A stretch of DNA of 17,331 bases from Puniceispirillum sp965657105 (GCF_965657105.1 NZ_CBFHNB010000049.1:1-17331), one strand, 5' to 3'. Positions 6,459 through 14,595 are shown, numbered from the stretch's first letter. The notes: generated from the sequence alone by a model not told the origin. Numbers and translations: made by a program.

Positions 6459-8069
6459 ATGGCAACTGCATTAACCAAATTTGCTAGCTTCTTCCGTCCC
6501 ATCGGCAAAGGCTCCGACGAAGTCGTTGCGATCAAATTACATCCCAAGGCAGTCACGGTAGCCGAAGTAAGATTAAATTCCAATGTCATAAACATTGATA
6601 ATCTGGCAAGTGCTGGTTTGCCCCGCCAATTGGACATGCACAATCTATCACGAAGTCAGGATATGGTTGTCGATACGCTGCGCACCATGCATGAGCGCGA
6701 TATGTATGCGGCGCAAGATGCCGGCATTATCATTCCCAGCGGTATCGTGACTTTACGACAAATCAACTTGCCTTTCATGACACCTGCCGAGCTTGCCAAG
6801 GAAGCCAAAGATATCAGTTTCTGGCAGGATGCCGAACCCGACATAGGCAAGCTTGAAGATCCGTTTGTTTCATATCATACGCTGATCAGCTCGGAAAATG
6901 ATGATTTGACGCGTGTTGTTATCGGATTTGCCGAAACGACCAGCTTACGCCCCTGGTCTGATATATTGTTGGCGGCGCATCTGAATCCTGTTCATATCGA
7001 TCTGGAACCAGTGGCCTTGGCCAATTTCCTATATGACTCGCTATCACGCGAGGAAAAGCGCCAAAGTCAGGCTATTTTGCATATTACCCAGAATCGCATC
7101 GAAGTGATCGCGTTTCAATATAATAAATTTCACACCGTCAAGCTGGAGATCAGTGAATTCGATCATGTGCTTTTGACCGAGGTTGAAGATATTGAAGACC
7201 CAACTGGTGAATTCTGGGATGAAGTAGGCGCCCGTACTGGTAATACATTAAAACAAGCCATTCTGTTTCTGCAGGAAGAACAGGATTTTCCACCCTTTTC
7301 AGTGATACATGTCGCCGTTGATGCGCTTCGTGCTCGCAACCTGATGACCTTGCTTGATCGGGGTTTCACCCTCGCCCCTATCACCTTGTGGGATCCAACC
7401 GAACGGGCACAATTATCGCAGCCTGTGACCCAGCTTTTATCAAAAGTAGGCAATGTATCTGGCTTTGGATCAGCCTTTGGTTTGGGACTGCGGCGACTTG
7501 GCACCTTTGGTGAGCCAGATCGTGGCCTAATCCAGCTATCGATGCTTCCCCATGCCGACACATTGCGGCGCAACCGCCAAATGGGCGTCGTATCGCGCAG
7601 TTTGCTCAAAGCATGGGTCGTGGTTGCCATGATTATGTTTGGCTGGACTTTTGGGATGGTTGTGCCTGGCTTTCTGGACAGCAAATCCGAAAGCCGCGGC
7701 ATTGAAGATATCAAAATATCGGCTGCAACGGCACAACAACAGCTTACTAGCGCCGAGGAAACGGTTGGCATTCGTGAAGCCGAATTGATGGCAGTATCCG
7801 AAATCGGCATGCCACGCGGCAAGCTCGTCATCATGGACACGTTGCCCGACTTATTACCCGAAGGGCTGGAATTGTCATCATATAGGCTGGAAGATAATAA
7901 CAATCTGACTATTTCCGGATCAGCCATCAGCGAGGCGGCGATTTTCACCTTTATGACCGAGCTTACCAATAGCGGATTAGTGGCCAACCCAAGCACCAGG
8001 CCATCACCACGCGAGGAAAGCACATTCTATGATTTCGAACTAACCGGCACTTTGCAACAGGAGCGATAA
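6459..8069 (+). CDS. PilM-PilN fusion protein (pilus inner-membrane alignment complex)
   Basis: This 536-aa protein joins two usually separate components. Residues 1 to about 350 have the layout of PilM, the cytoplasmic actin-like protein: AGIIIPSGIVTLRQINLPF, then VHIDLEPVALANFLYDSL, and FGSAFGLGLRRLG near the end. Next comes LIQLSMLPHADTLRRNRQ (from about 357), equivalent to the INLLPWR peptide by which PilN docks on PilM. A single transmembrane helix (about 385-405, WVVVAMIMFGWTFGMVVPG) leads to a PilN-like periplasmic part with a short coiled coil and LLPEGLELSSYRLEDNNNLT followed by ISGSAISEAAIFTFMTEL. In the first phosphate motif the usual DIG is replaced (VVAIKLHPKAVTVAEV), so ATP binding is doubtful, as in GspL-type proteins. 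There is no frameshift or stop at the junction. The pilO-like gene starts three bases after its stop. Confidence 0.85.
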   Translation: MATALTKFASFFRPIGKGSDEVVAIKLHPKAVTVAEVRLNSNVINIDNLASAGLPRQLDMHNLSRSQDMVVDTLRTMHERDMYAAQDAGIIIPSGIVTLRQINLPFMTPAELAKEAKDISFWQDAEPDIGKLEDPFVSYHTLISSENDDLTRVVIGFAETTSLRPWSDILLAAHLNPVHIDLEPVALANFLYDSLSREEKRQSQAILHITQNRIEVIAFQYNKFHTVKLEISEFDHVLLTEVEDIEDPTGEFWDEVGARTGNTLKQAILFLQEEQDFPPFSVIHVAVDALRARNLMTLLDRGFTLAPITLWDPTERAQLSQPVTQLLSKVGNVSGFGSAFGLGLRRLGTFGEPDRGLIQLSMLPHADTLRRNRQMGVVSRSLLKAWVVVAMIMFGWTFGMVVPGFLDSKSESRGIEDIKISAATAQQQLTSAEETVGIREAELMAVSEIGMPRGKLVIMDTLPDLLPEGLELSSYRLEDNNNLTISGSAISEAAIFTFMTELTNSGLVANPSTRPSPREESTFYDFELTGTLQQER

Positions 8070-8072
8070 AGC

Positions 8073-9281
8073 ATGATAGATTTCAAAAAACTGCTTGGTC
8101 GTTCTGAAACACCTGTAACCACTGAATTATCAGCTGAAGCCTATGCTTTGTTACAGCAACTTCAGCAATCAGCGAATGCCGAACCTATGGCCAGACCACA
8201 ACAACCGCTGAACAATCCCTTTACCCCCGATAATACCAGCCCTGAACTGGCTGATTGCGAGATGTCCGGCCCTGATTCAGCTAATCCCAATCTGGCCAAC
8301 CAAACTCCCGCTTCGCCGCCTGCTGGCACAGTATCAGCGCTCAATCTTCCCCAAGCCACCATAGCCCAGCCGGATTCGTCCCCGCCCCCGCATCGCATGG
8401 ATCAAACCGGAACAGGATCATCGTTTCAGATGCCACAAGCCCGTGCTGGCGTGGCATCCGGGCGTCTATCGTCAGACTCCGACAATACGCTAGCCTCTGA
8501 CAACCCAACCACTATGCCGCCAAATCTGGGATTAGGCACAGAACTGGCGACGATGCCTCCTGTCGCATCGGCAAAAGCCAGCAAAGCCAAAGAACGGGCA
8601 CAGCAAAAAGCCAAAGCGTCGAATGCCACTCGTGAAGAAAAGAAACAGGCGGCCCAACATGCTCGAGAAGAAAAACTGCGTAACCAGCGACGCAAGACAT
8701 TGGCAAAAACGCGCTTTTCACGGGCGCGCTATCTTCGCGAGCTCAATGGCAATGCGGTAGCTGGAACAATATTATGGGGCTTTATGATTGTTGCCTCACT
8801 GACTGGCCCTTTTTTGCTTAATACCGGATTTTTACTACCTCAAACGCGCATAAATCGCGATGTCATCGGACAGATCAGGCAGTTTGAAGCGGTTATTTCA
8901 CAAGCACAGCCGCAAATCGCCGCTGCAAATCAGCGGAAAGCCGAAAAAGAAGCACAGATCAATGACATGATCAGAAAGTTTGTCGATAGCCAAACCGCCG
9001 ATGAAGTCATCAGGAATTTTATTGAAGATTTGAAAGCGTCTGGCATGTCAGTCAATGATGGCAATTTACAATTAACGCAGGAAGATATCGCCGTTTCAGG
9101 TCTCATTGGCCAGACGTTAAGCATTGAAATGAAAGGCAATTTCCTGACCTATCTGCGTCTGCGTAACCGCTTTGTGCGCGATCAGGGGCTAGTTCATGTG
9201 CTCGATGAAAACATCATGGCAAAACCAAATAACCGGATCGTTGATATCAATCTGCGGCTGATGGTGCCGTCCAGCATCTAG
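8073..9281 (+). CDS. PilO-like protein with long disordered cytoplasmic arm
   Basis: This 402-aa protein has a Pro/Ala/Ser/Thr/Asn/Gln-rich N-terminal region (residues 1 to about 165) and a highly charged helix of KAKERAQQKAKASN and REEKKQAAQHAREEKLRNQR type (about 168-215). One transmembrane helix follows (about 230-252, GTILWGFMIVASLTGPFLL), then a periplasmic coiled coil (QIRQFEAVISQAQPQIAAAN) and a small mixed domain ending VDINLRLMVPSSI. The C-terminal half has the PilO/MshJ/GspM layout of coiled coil plus ferredoxin-like fold, and its place between PilMN and the PilP-like gene supports this. PilO proteins usually have only a short cytoplasmic tail, so the 230-residue arm is unusual. ATG 8073 lies three bases after the pilMN stop; AGGAG at 8060-8064 is a likely ribosome-binding site within the end of pilMN. 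The identity rests on position and architecture more than on sequence. Confidence 0.75.
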   Translation: MIDFKKLLGRSETPVTTELSAEAYALLQQLQQSANAEPMARPQQPLNNPFTPDNTSPELADCEMSGPDSANPNLANQTPASPPAGTVSALNLPQATIAQPDSSPPPHRMDQTGTGSSFQMPQARAGVASGRLSSDSDNTLASDNPTTMPPNLGLGTELATMPPVASAKASKAKERAQQKAKASNATREEKKQAAQHAREEKLRNQRRKTLAKTRFSRARYLRELNGNAVAGTILWGFMIVASLTGPFLLNTGFLLPQTRINRDVIGQIRQFEAVISQAQPQIAAANQRKAEKEAQINDMIRKFVDSQTADEVIRNFIEDLKASGMSVNDGNLQLTQEDIAVSGLIGQTLSIEMKGNFLTYLRLRNRFVRDQGLVHVLDENIMAKPNNRIVDINLRLMVPSSI

Positions 9282-9301
9282 TCCCAAATATATTATCTTG
9301 T

Positions 9302-9331
9302 TTCACTGAAATATTAACGGAACCATATATT
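9302..9331 (+). promoter_or_regulatory. Candidate sigma-70 promoter upstream of the pilP-like gene
   Basis: In the AT-rich 88-base gap 9282-9369, TTCACT (9302-9307) and TATATT (9326-9331) stand 18 bases apart. They match -35 at four of six and -10 at five of six positions. This could start a separate transcript for the pilP-pilB-pilC genes. The gap's base composition makes chance matches likely. Confidence 0.3.
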
Positions 9332-9369
9332 AGATAATTAAATTTTAAGTAGGGTAACTGGCAATATAA

Positions 9370-10404
9370 ATGAAACGTATAGTATTCAAAATCATCGTGC
9401 TTTTATCGGTATTCCATATTGTGCCTGCCTTTGCAGGTGCCGATAACACCACCTCATTAGAAGCGCCTGAAGTTCTGGATATCGATGATCCTTTTGCGCG
9501 TGGACTGGATCGTGTCGCCGATCAGGCAACCGGTGGGGTGCCTCTGCCAGCACCTATTGGGGATCTATCAAAAAATCAACCAACGGGCGCCGAATTGCTG
9601 GGCGAACAATCCGAACTGGCTCTTGTTGCCCGAAATTACCGCGTAGTCGGGTTGGCTGTATCGCGCAAAGAAACCAAAGCACAAATCTTTGCCGACAATA
9701 ATGAAGAAATTCTAGCGGGTAACAAGCCTTTAATGGCCTATGCACGGATCGGTATTTTTGAAGATTATAATCTGGCACGTCAAACAGCGATTGATCTGAA
9801 ATCCACTTCATATGCCTTTCTTGGTGCCCATTTCATCATGCGGGAAGATGAGGAAGAAGACGGCATCATTCTGGATATAGGGCCAACCCGCAATGTTGTT
9901 CATGCCGAACGCTATTGTGAATTAATGATGGCTAAAACCAATGGTCTTGTGAAGGATTGCTATGCGGTGCTGGAATATCCGGGTGTGGAGCCGCTAAATA
10001 CATTTTCGTCAACAGCGATGATCCGGGTGGCGCCTTATGCGGTGGAAACGGTAATCAATGACAATAATTTGTTCGATCTTAACCAATCAGCCCGCCAGCT
10101 TCTGACGCTACGCGAAGGTGACATGCTGGGCAATGGCAATGTTAATCTGACAAAAATCACCCCGCAAGGCGTTATGCTTGTCGCCGAAAACGGGGATGTT
10201 AATTTATTGCCAATCGGTTACGTTCCCGAACGCCCCTTCACCGCCAAACCTGCTTCGACTGGTCTGATACCTGTTCCAGAAATCACACCTGGCACCCTTG
10301 CCCCCGCGCCTGAAACCCCGCAGCTCGACTTTGGCCCGCTTCCAGATGCTGCGATTCCAGTCGAAATTATAGATGACAGTGAAACAGATACGAATGGCAG
10401 TTAG
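9370..10404 (+). CDS. PilP-like exported protein with SPOR-like region and HR-type C-terminal domain
   Basis: The 344-aa protein begins with a signal peptide (KRIVFKIIVLLSVFHIVPAFA, cleavage before Gly23) that lacks a lipobox. Residues about 122-198 (LMAYARIGIFEDYNLARQTA ... GIILDIGPTRNVVHAERYCE) resemble the two half-repeats of a SPOR peptidoglycan-binding domain. Residues about 243-285 (LREGDMLGNGNVNLTKITPQ, then VMLVAENGDVNLL) match the beta-sandwich pattern of PilP and the GspC homology region, which links the inner-membrane complex to the secretin. A Pro-rich tail follows. PilP is usually a short lipoprotein of under 200 aa, so this is an enlarged variant if homologous. Its position after PilMN-PilO and 11 bases before pilB fits the PilP/MshK slot. 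No strong ribosome-binding site lies close to the ATG. The SPOR assignment is by eye and tentative. Confidence 0.65.
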   Translation: MKRIVFKIIVLLSVFHIVPAFAGADNTTSLEAPEVLDIDDPFARGLDRVADQATGGVPLPAPIGDLSKNQPTGAELLGEQSELALVARNYRVVGLAVSRKETKAQIFADNNEEILAGNKPLMAYARIGIFEDYNLARQTAIDLKSTSYAFLGAHFIMREDEEEDGIILDIGPTRNVVHAERYCELMMAKTNGLVKDCYAVLEYPGVEPLNTFSSTAMIRVAPYAVETVINDNNLFDLNQSARQLLTLREGDMLGNGNVNLTKITPQGVMLVAENGDVNLLPIGYVPERPFTAKPASTGLIPVPEITPGTLAPAPETPQLDFGPLPDAAIPVEIIDDSETDTNGS

Positions 10405-10415
10405 GCAGGTGCATA

Positions 10416-12113
10416 ATGGCCATTTTTAGTAATGAAGTCGCCGATAAGGTTTTGCGCGTCATGCAATCGTCAAATTTTGTCGACCCGCAAAAACTATCCG
10501 AAGCGCATTCCAGTTCAAATGGCATCTCGTCTGCATTGCTGGAAACATTAATTCGATCAGGCGGCACCGATGAAGAGCTGGTGCATAAGGTGTTATCGCG
10601 TGCCTATGCGTTGCGCCGATGCCAGCTAGAGCCAAAGCAAGTCGATGTGCGGGCACTAGCCTTGATTCCGGTCAGCTTTATTGACAAGCATTATGCGATC
10701 CCCTTTCAGGTCGAAAACCGGTTTTTACGTGTTGGTATCATCGATCCGACAACCGCCACTTTGGCAGGCCAGCTCAAATCCATTTCCAATTTCAATATTG
10801 AATTCCAACTTATCAGCCTGTCAAATTTTGAAGCGCTGCGAAGCCATGAGCGTATAAAATCGGTTCTGGATAGCGCCCAAAAGAAGCTACAACATTCAAT
10901 CACCGGCAGCAAAACCCGCAGATCAAAATTTGCTCTGGATAATGATGAGCTGGTGCCCGAATTTTGCGATCATATTCTGCATAGCGCGCTTGATACTGGC
11001 ACCAGTGATATTCATATCGAGCCGTTCCGCGATATTGCCCGTGTCCGCTTTCGGATTGATGGCAGGCTCGTCATCCGCGAAGAATATTCAGACTATCTGT
11101 TTCGCAATTTTCTGGGCGTCATAACGCGTTTCAAGATTATGGCTGATTGTGATATTTCGGAAAAACGTCTGCCCCAGGACGGTGGTATTACGATTTCCTA
11201 TCTGGGTGAGGATATCGATTTTCGTTTCAATGTGCTGCCAGGCAAGAATGGCGAACGCATTGTTATGCGAATCCTGAAAGGGGACCCGTCCTTATCCTTG
11301 AGCCGGATTGGCCTGACCAGCGAAAATTATGACAAGATCGTCGATGCCATCACCGCCCCACAAGGCATGGTGCTGGTGACTGGCCCTACCGGATCGGGCA
11401 AAACCACAACACTTTATGGCTGTCTGCAGCATATTAACGATCCCGACCTGAATATCATGACTGCCGAAGATCCGGTAGAATATTACCTTGAAGGCGTCGG
11501 ACAGACACAGGCAAACGAAAAAATCGGTTTGTCATTTAATGCCATTTTGCGCGCCTTTCTGCGGCAAGATCCCGAAGTGATTCTGGTAGGGGAGATACGC
11601 GATACAGAAACCGTCGAAATTGCGGTAAAGGCCGCTTTGACTGGTCATTTGCTGTTATCAACTTTACATACGAATGACGCCATTTCCACGATCACTCGCC
11701 TGATGAATATGGGGGTGCCCCCTTTCATGATCGCCGCCGCAACCAGCCTGATAGTGGCGCAACGCCTTGGCCGCCCGAATTGTAAACATTGCCTGATTAA
11801 TGACCCGAAAGCCACCACCGCCTCATTACGCAAAATCGGCTTCAAAGATGAAGATACCGAAGGGTGGCAACCGCAAGTTGGTGCCGGATGCGATAAATGT
11901 GACGGCAGCGGGTACAAGGGACGGCGCGGTATTTATGAAGTTCTGCGGATAAATCCCGAACTTGAAGAAGCCATTCTTAAAGAAGCCCTCGCACCCGAAT
12001 TACTGGCCGCGGCTAAAGTGGATGGGTTCCAGACAATGCAGGAAATTGCCCGCGGCTTTGTCAAAGAAGGTGTGTTCAGCATCGCCGAATATACGCGGAT
12101 TCTAGTTCTATAA
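10416..12113 (+). CDS. pilB: Type IV pilus extension ATPase PilB (MshE/GspE family)
   Basis: This hexameric cytoplasmic ATPase powers pilus polymerisation. The 565-aa protein has an N-terminal MshEN/T2SSE-N-like domain (about residues 1-155), then the N2 region with SDIHIEPFRDIARVRFRIDG. The motor core has Walker A GPTGSGKTT (323-331), Asp box AEDPVEYYLEG (about 350-360), Walker B EVILVGEIRD (387-396) and His box TGHLLLSTLHTNDA (409-422). A zinc knuckle typical of PilB/GspE is present: C456-x2-C459 and C492-x2-C495, followed by GYKGRRGIYEVL. This knuckle separates it from the PilT gene at 472-1476. GCAGG six bases before the ATG is a good ribosome-binding site. Its stop overlaps the pilC start (TAATG), indicating co-translation. 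Confidence 0.97.
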   Translation: MAIFSNEVADKVLRVMQSSNFVDPQKLSEAHSSSNGISSALLETLIRSGGTDEELVHKVLSRAYALRRCQLEPKQVDVRALALIPVSFIDKHYAIPFQVENRFLRVGIIDPTTATLAGQLKSISNFNIEFQLISLSNFEALRSHERIKSVLDSAQKKLQHSITGSKTRRSKFALDNDELVPEFCDHILHSALDTGTSDIHIEPFRDIARVRFRIDGRLVIREEYSDYLFRNFLGVITRFKIMADCDISEKRLPQDGGITISYLGEDIDFRFNVLPGKNGERIVMRILKGDPSLSLSRIGLTSENYDKIVDAITAPQGMVLVTGPTGSGKTTTLYGCLQHINDPDLNIMTAEDPVEYYLEGVGQTQANEKIGLSFNAILRAFLRQDPEVILVGEIRDTETVEIAVKAALTGHLLLSTLHTNDAISTITRLMNMGVPPFMIAAATSLIVAQRLGRPNCKHCLINDPKATTASLRKIGFKDEDTEGWQPQVGAGCDKCDGSGYKGRRGIYEVLRINPELEEAILKEALAPELLAAAKVDGFQTMQEIARGFVKEGVFSIAEYTRILVL

Positions 12114-13342
12114 TGAAAAAATTTACCTATAAGGCCAATCAGCGCGGCAAAAAGACCAAAGGCGAAGTTGAAGGCGAAAATGCCATGCAAATACGGCAAA
12201 AACTCCGCGCCGAAGGTATGCGCGACATTGCGCTAAAAGAAATCAAAGCAAAGAAAAAATCATCGATAAATATCGATATCACTTGGGGCCCGTTTGGTTC
12301 GATTCCAGCCAAGGAAATCATGATTTTCACCAAGAAGATCGCAACCATGATGCGCGCGGGCCTGCCAATTGTCGAAGCGATGATACTGGTCGCCGGACAA
12401 TCCAGTAACGCCAATATGAAACGTGTATCAACCGACATGATCACCAAGCTGAATAATGGCGCGTCACTATCGCAATCATTTCGCCACCATAAGCGGCATT
12501 TTGATGCGGTCTATCTGAATATGGTCGAAGCTGGCGAAATTTCGGGAAAGCTTGATACGTTTCTGGATCGGCTTGTCGAAATGCTGGAAAAGCAACAGGC
12601 GATCAAGGCCGGAATCAAATCAGCTTTATTCTATCCAGTTACGCTTGTAGTTATCACGATATCTATCTCATATTTCATGCTGACCAATGTCGTGCCGACT
12701 TTCCAGGATATGTATGAAGGGCTAGGCGCCGAATTACCGGGACCAACACAGGCGATCGTCAATGCCAGTAACTGGATACAGGATGGCGGTAATCTGGCTC
12801 GTGTTTTTGGTACATTTGCCGCCGTGATGCTGGTCAATCATCTGTTGAACCGCTTTGTCCGCACATACCGTAAATTGAAAAGCATCATCGCCCTACGTCT
12901 GCCGATTGTCGGCGATATTATCGTCAAAGCAACGGTTGCCCGCATGTCGTTGCTGATGGCCAATCTGTTAGCCGCTGGTGTGTCGGTAATCGATACATTG
13001 GAAGTGTCCAGCACGGTGTCACAAAATATCCAGTTTCTGGATGCTATGACCCGTATCAAGCAGAAAATCACCACCGGCGCACCGCTGTCACAATTATTCG
13101 GCAATGAAGCTGTCTTTCCGATTGCCTTGTCGCAATTAATGGCGGTTGGCGAACGCACCGGTAATATGGACGAAATGCTGACATCGATTGCCAAATATTA
13201 CGAAGAAGAATTCACCACCGTTGTCGATGGTCTGTCAACGATCATCGAACCGCTTATGATCGTTTTTGTTGGCGCTATGATCGGTATCATGGTGGTCGCG
13301 CTATATCTGCCGATTTTCTCGGCTGGCGATGCTATCCGCTAG
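12113..13342 (+). CDS. pilC: Type IV pilus inner-membrane platform protein PilC (MshG/GspF family)
   Basis: PilC is the inner-membrane platform turned by PilB and PilT during assembly and retraction. The 409-aa protein has the N-terminal cytoplasmic peptide YKANQRGKKTKGEVEGENAM and two tandem T2SSF domains. The first contains FTKKIATMMRAGLPIVEAM (about residues 72-90) and YLNMVEAGEISGKLD; the second contains MSLLMANLLAAGVSVIDTLE and QLMAVGERTGNMDEML. Hydrophobic segments lie at about 175-195, 230-247 and 380-402, the last with MIVFVGAMIGIMVVALYLPI. Length and layout are standard. The ATG shares its A with the pilB stop codon. This is the last plus-strand gene of the pilus locus; a convergent gene ends 40 bases beyond, and I see no clear terminator hairpin between them. 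Confidence 0.96.
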   Translation: MKKFTYKANQRGKKTKGEVEGENAMQIRQKLRAEGMRDIALKEIKAKKKSSINIDITWGPFGSIPAKEIMIFTKKIATMMRAGLPIVEAMILVAGQSSNANMKRVSTDMITKLNNGASLSQSFRHHKRHFDAVYLNMVEAGEISGKLDTFLDRLVEMLEKQQAIKAGIKSALFYPVTLVVITISISYFMLTNVVPTFQDMYEGLGAELPGPTQAIVNASNWIQDGGNLARVFGTFAAVMLVNHLLNRFVRTYRKLKSIIALRLPIVGDIIVKATVARMSLLMANLLAAGVSVIDTLEVSSTVSQNIQFLDAMTRIKQKITTGAPLSQLFGNEAVFPIALSQLMAVGERTGNMDEMLTSIAKYYEEEFTTVVDGLSTIIEPLMIVFVGAMIGIMVVALYLPIFSAGDAIR

Positions 13343-13382
13343 CCAGTCGGGTCTTTACACCAAAAATCAGGCGCAAAATAAA

Positions 13383-14408
13383 TCATTTTACAAGTGACTG
13401 CATATAGTCATGCAGTTCAGGTATTTCATTAATCCTTGTGACCCCCGTGCCCGCCCATAGCGATTGATAGTCAGGGTTCTCTATCGCCTTGGCATGTTTC
13501 CGCAAGGGTGCTGTCGCATAATGCAGATGGGGAAATCCCATATTATATTTAAATGCGAGCTGGGCTAGATGATTTTTTAGCCCGCGTGCGCTTTTGCCAG
13601 TGATGCTTGTGGTGGATATTGTGGCATGCGCATCAGTAGCATCGATGATGGATTGTTTATAGGCTTGCGATGCGGCACTTTGCTTTGTGGCCAGAAAAGC
13701 AGTGCCAATCTGAACCCCTGCAAAGCCTTGTTTCAGCGCCTGTTCAATATCATCCCGCGTCACGATACCGCCTGCCATGATAAAAGGCTTATCGGGGTGG
13801 CGGCGCATCGCCGCGCAAAAGGCAATCACATCACTATGACCGTCGTCAGAAAACCCACCCTTATGCCCGCCAGCATGAGCATTTTGATACATCAGAATGT
13901 CGGAATCCTGAGTTCGTAAAGCGTCATCAATTTCATCAACGGCGTTAATAGTGGTCATCAAGATTATGCCAGCCTGTTTGAGCGCGGCGACATCTTCATC
14001 TCTCAAAAGCCCGAAGGTAGTGCTGACTATCGGAACCTTGCGGTCAATCAGAAGGGCTATTAGATTGCGCATCGAAGGGGGTGGCGGAATGATGAAACAA
14101 TCATCCACATCAAGCCCCAGATCCGCTTCAATTTGAATGATTTCTTTGGGTTTGGTTAAGCTGACCTGTCCATAGTCATCATAATCGACAAATATATTGA
14201 CCGAAAATGGCGCGGTGGTTTGCGCCTGAACTTGATCGATGAAACGATCAACCTGCGCTAGAGAAAGATAACCGCTGGCTATAGATCCCAGCATGCCGAA
14301 ATTTGACACATCAGCGACAAAGCCGGGTGATGTTATGCCCCCAGCCATAGGCGCTTGCAAAACCGGATGATCTATATTCAGCAGTTTGGTCAACGCATAT
14401 GCAGGCAT
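13383..14408 (-). CDS. Nitronate monooxygenase-like FMN oxidoreductase
   Basis: The 341-aa protein is a TIM-barrel flavoenzyme of the nitronate monooxygenase (2-nitropropane dioxygenase) family, which oxidises alkyl nitronates using FMN and O2. Visible signatures are HPVLQAPMAGGITSPGFVAD at the N-terminus (FMN and phosphate region), FSVNIFV, the AGGHKGG loop at about 179-185 containing the candidate catalytic His, FIMAGGIVTRDDIEQALKQG and VQIGTAFLATKQS near the C-terminus. The family also includes enoyl-ACP reductase FabK and other poorly defined oxidoreductases, so the substrate is not certain. Its ATG overlaps the stop codon of a 39-codon small ORF upstream (TAATG). It has no evident tie to the pilus genes. 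Confidence 0.88.
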   Translation of the reverse strand: MPAYALTKLLNIDHPVLQAPMAGGITSPGFVADVSNFGMLGSIASGYLSLAQVDRFIDQVQAQTTAPFSVNIFVDYDDYGQVSLTKPKEIIQIEADLGLDVDDCFIIPPPPSMRNLIALLIDRKVPIVSTTFGLLRDEDVAALKQAGIILMTTINAVDEIDDALRTQDSDILMYQNAHAGGHKGGFSDDGHSDVIAFCAAMRRHPDKPFIMAGGIVTRDDIEQALKQGFAGVQIGTAFLATKQSAASQAYKQSIIDATDAHATISTTSITGKSARGLKNHLAQLAFKYNMGFPHLHYATAPLRKHAKAIENPDYQSLWAGTGVTRINEIPELHDYMQSLVK

Positions 14409-14527
14409 TACGTTTTGTCCATTTGTATCGTTTCGGAACCAAACGTAACATTGCCACGGGCATCTAAAAAATCATACCGAAACTTAGATGACTTTTGACC
14501 CATGCCATATTGACCGCGATCGCGCAT
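14408..14527 (-). CDS. Small 39-aa ORF coupled to the nitronate monooxygenase gene
   Basis: A minus-strand frame ends in TAATG, its stop sharing two bases with the start of the flavoprotein gene. From ATG 14527 it reads MRDRGQYGMGQKSSKFRYDF and continues LDARGNVTFGSETIQMDKT. A GTG at 14557 or TTG at 14572 would add 10 or 15 residues. The composition is protein-like (mixed charged, aromatic and Gly residues, no low complexity) and it fills the gap between two divergent genes. The ribosome-binding site is weak (AGTGAAG). I do not recognise a family. It may be a small protein, a leader peptide coupling translation of the downstream gene, or a chance open frame. Confidence 0.45.
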   Translation of the reverse strand: MRDRGQYGMGQKSSKFRYDFLDARGNVTFGSETIQMDKT

Positions 14528-14595
14528 CGCTTCACTATCAAGACGTGAACTAACCACAGTTTGGATTGCCAACTGTGCAAAGCAAGGAGATGCAC

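Noticed and set aside
7163..8023. 286-codon minus-strand open frame inside pilMN
   Set aside because: Ser/Arg-rich shadow frame with no recognisable domain; the plus frame carries clear PilM and PilN features.
14429..14445. Imperfect inverted repeat CGTTTCGGAACCAAACG as an operator
   Set aside because: It needs a bulge to pair and lies within the small ORF; no second copy is seen near either divergent start.
14515..14524. Ten-base palindrome CGCGATCGCG
   Set aside because: It lies inside the small ORF, has no spacing relation to a promoter, and one copy of such a word is unremarkable.
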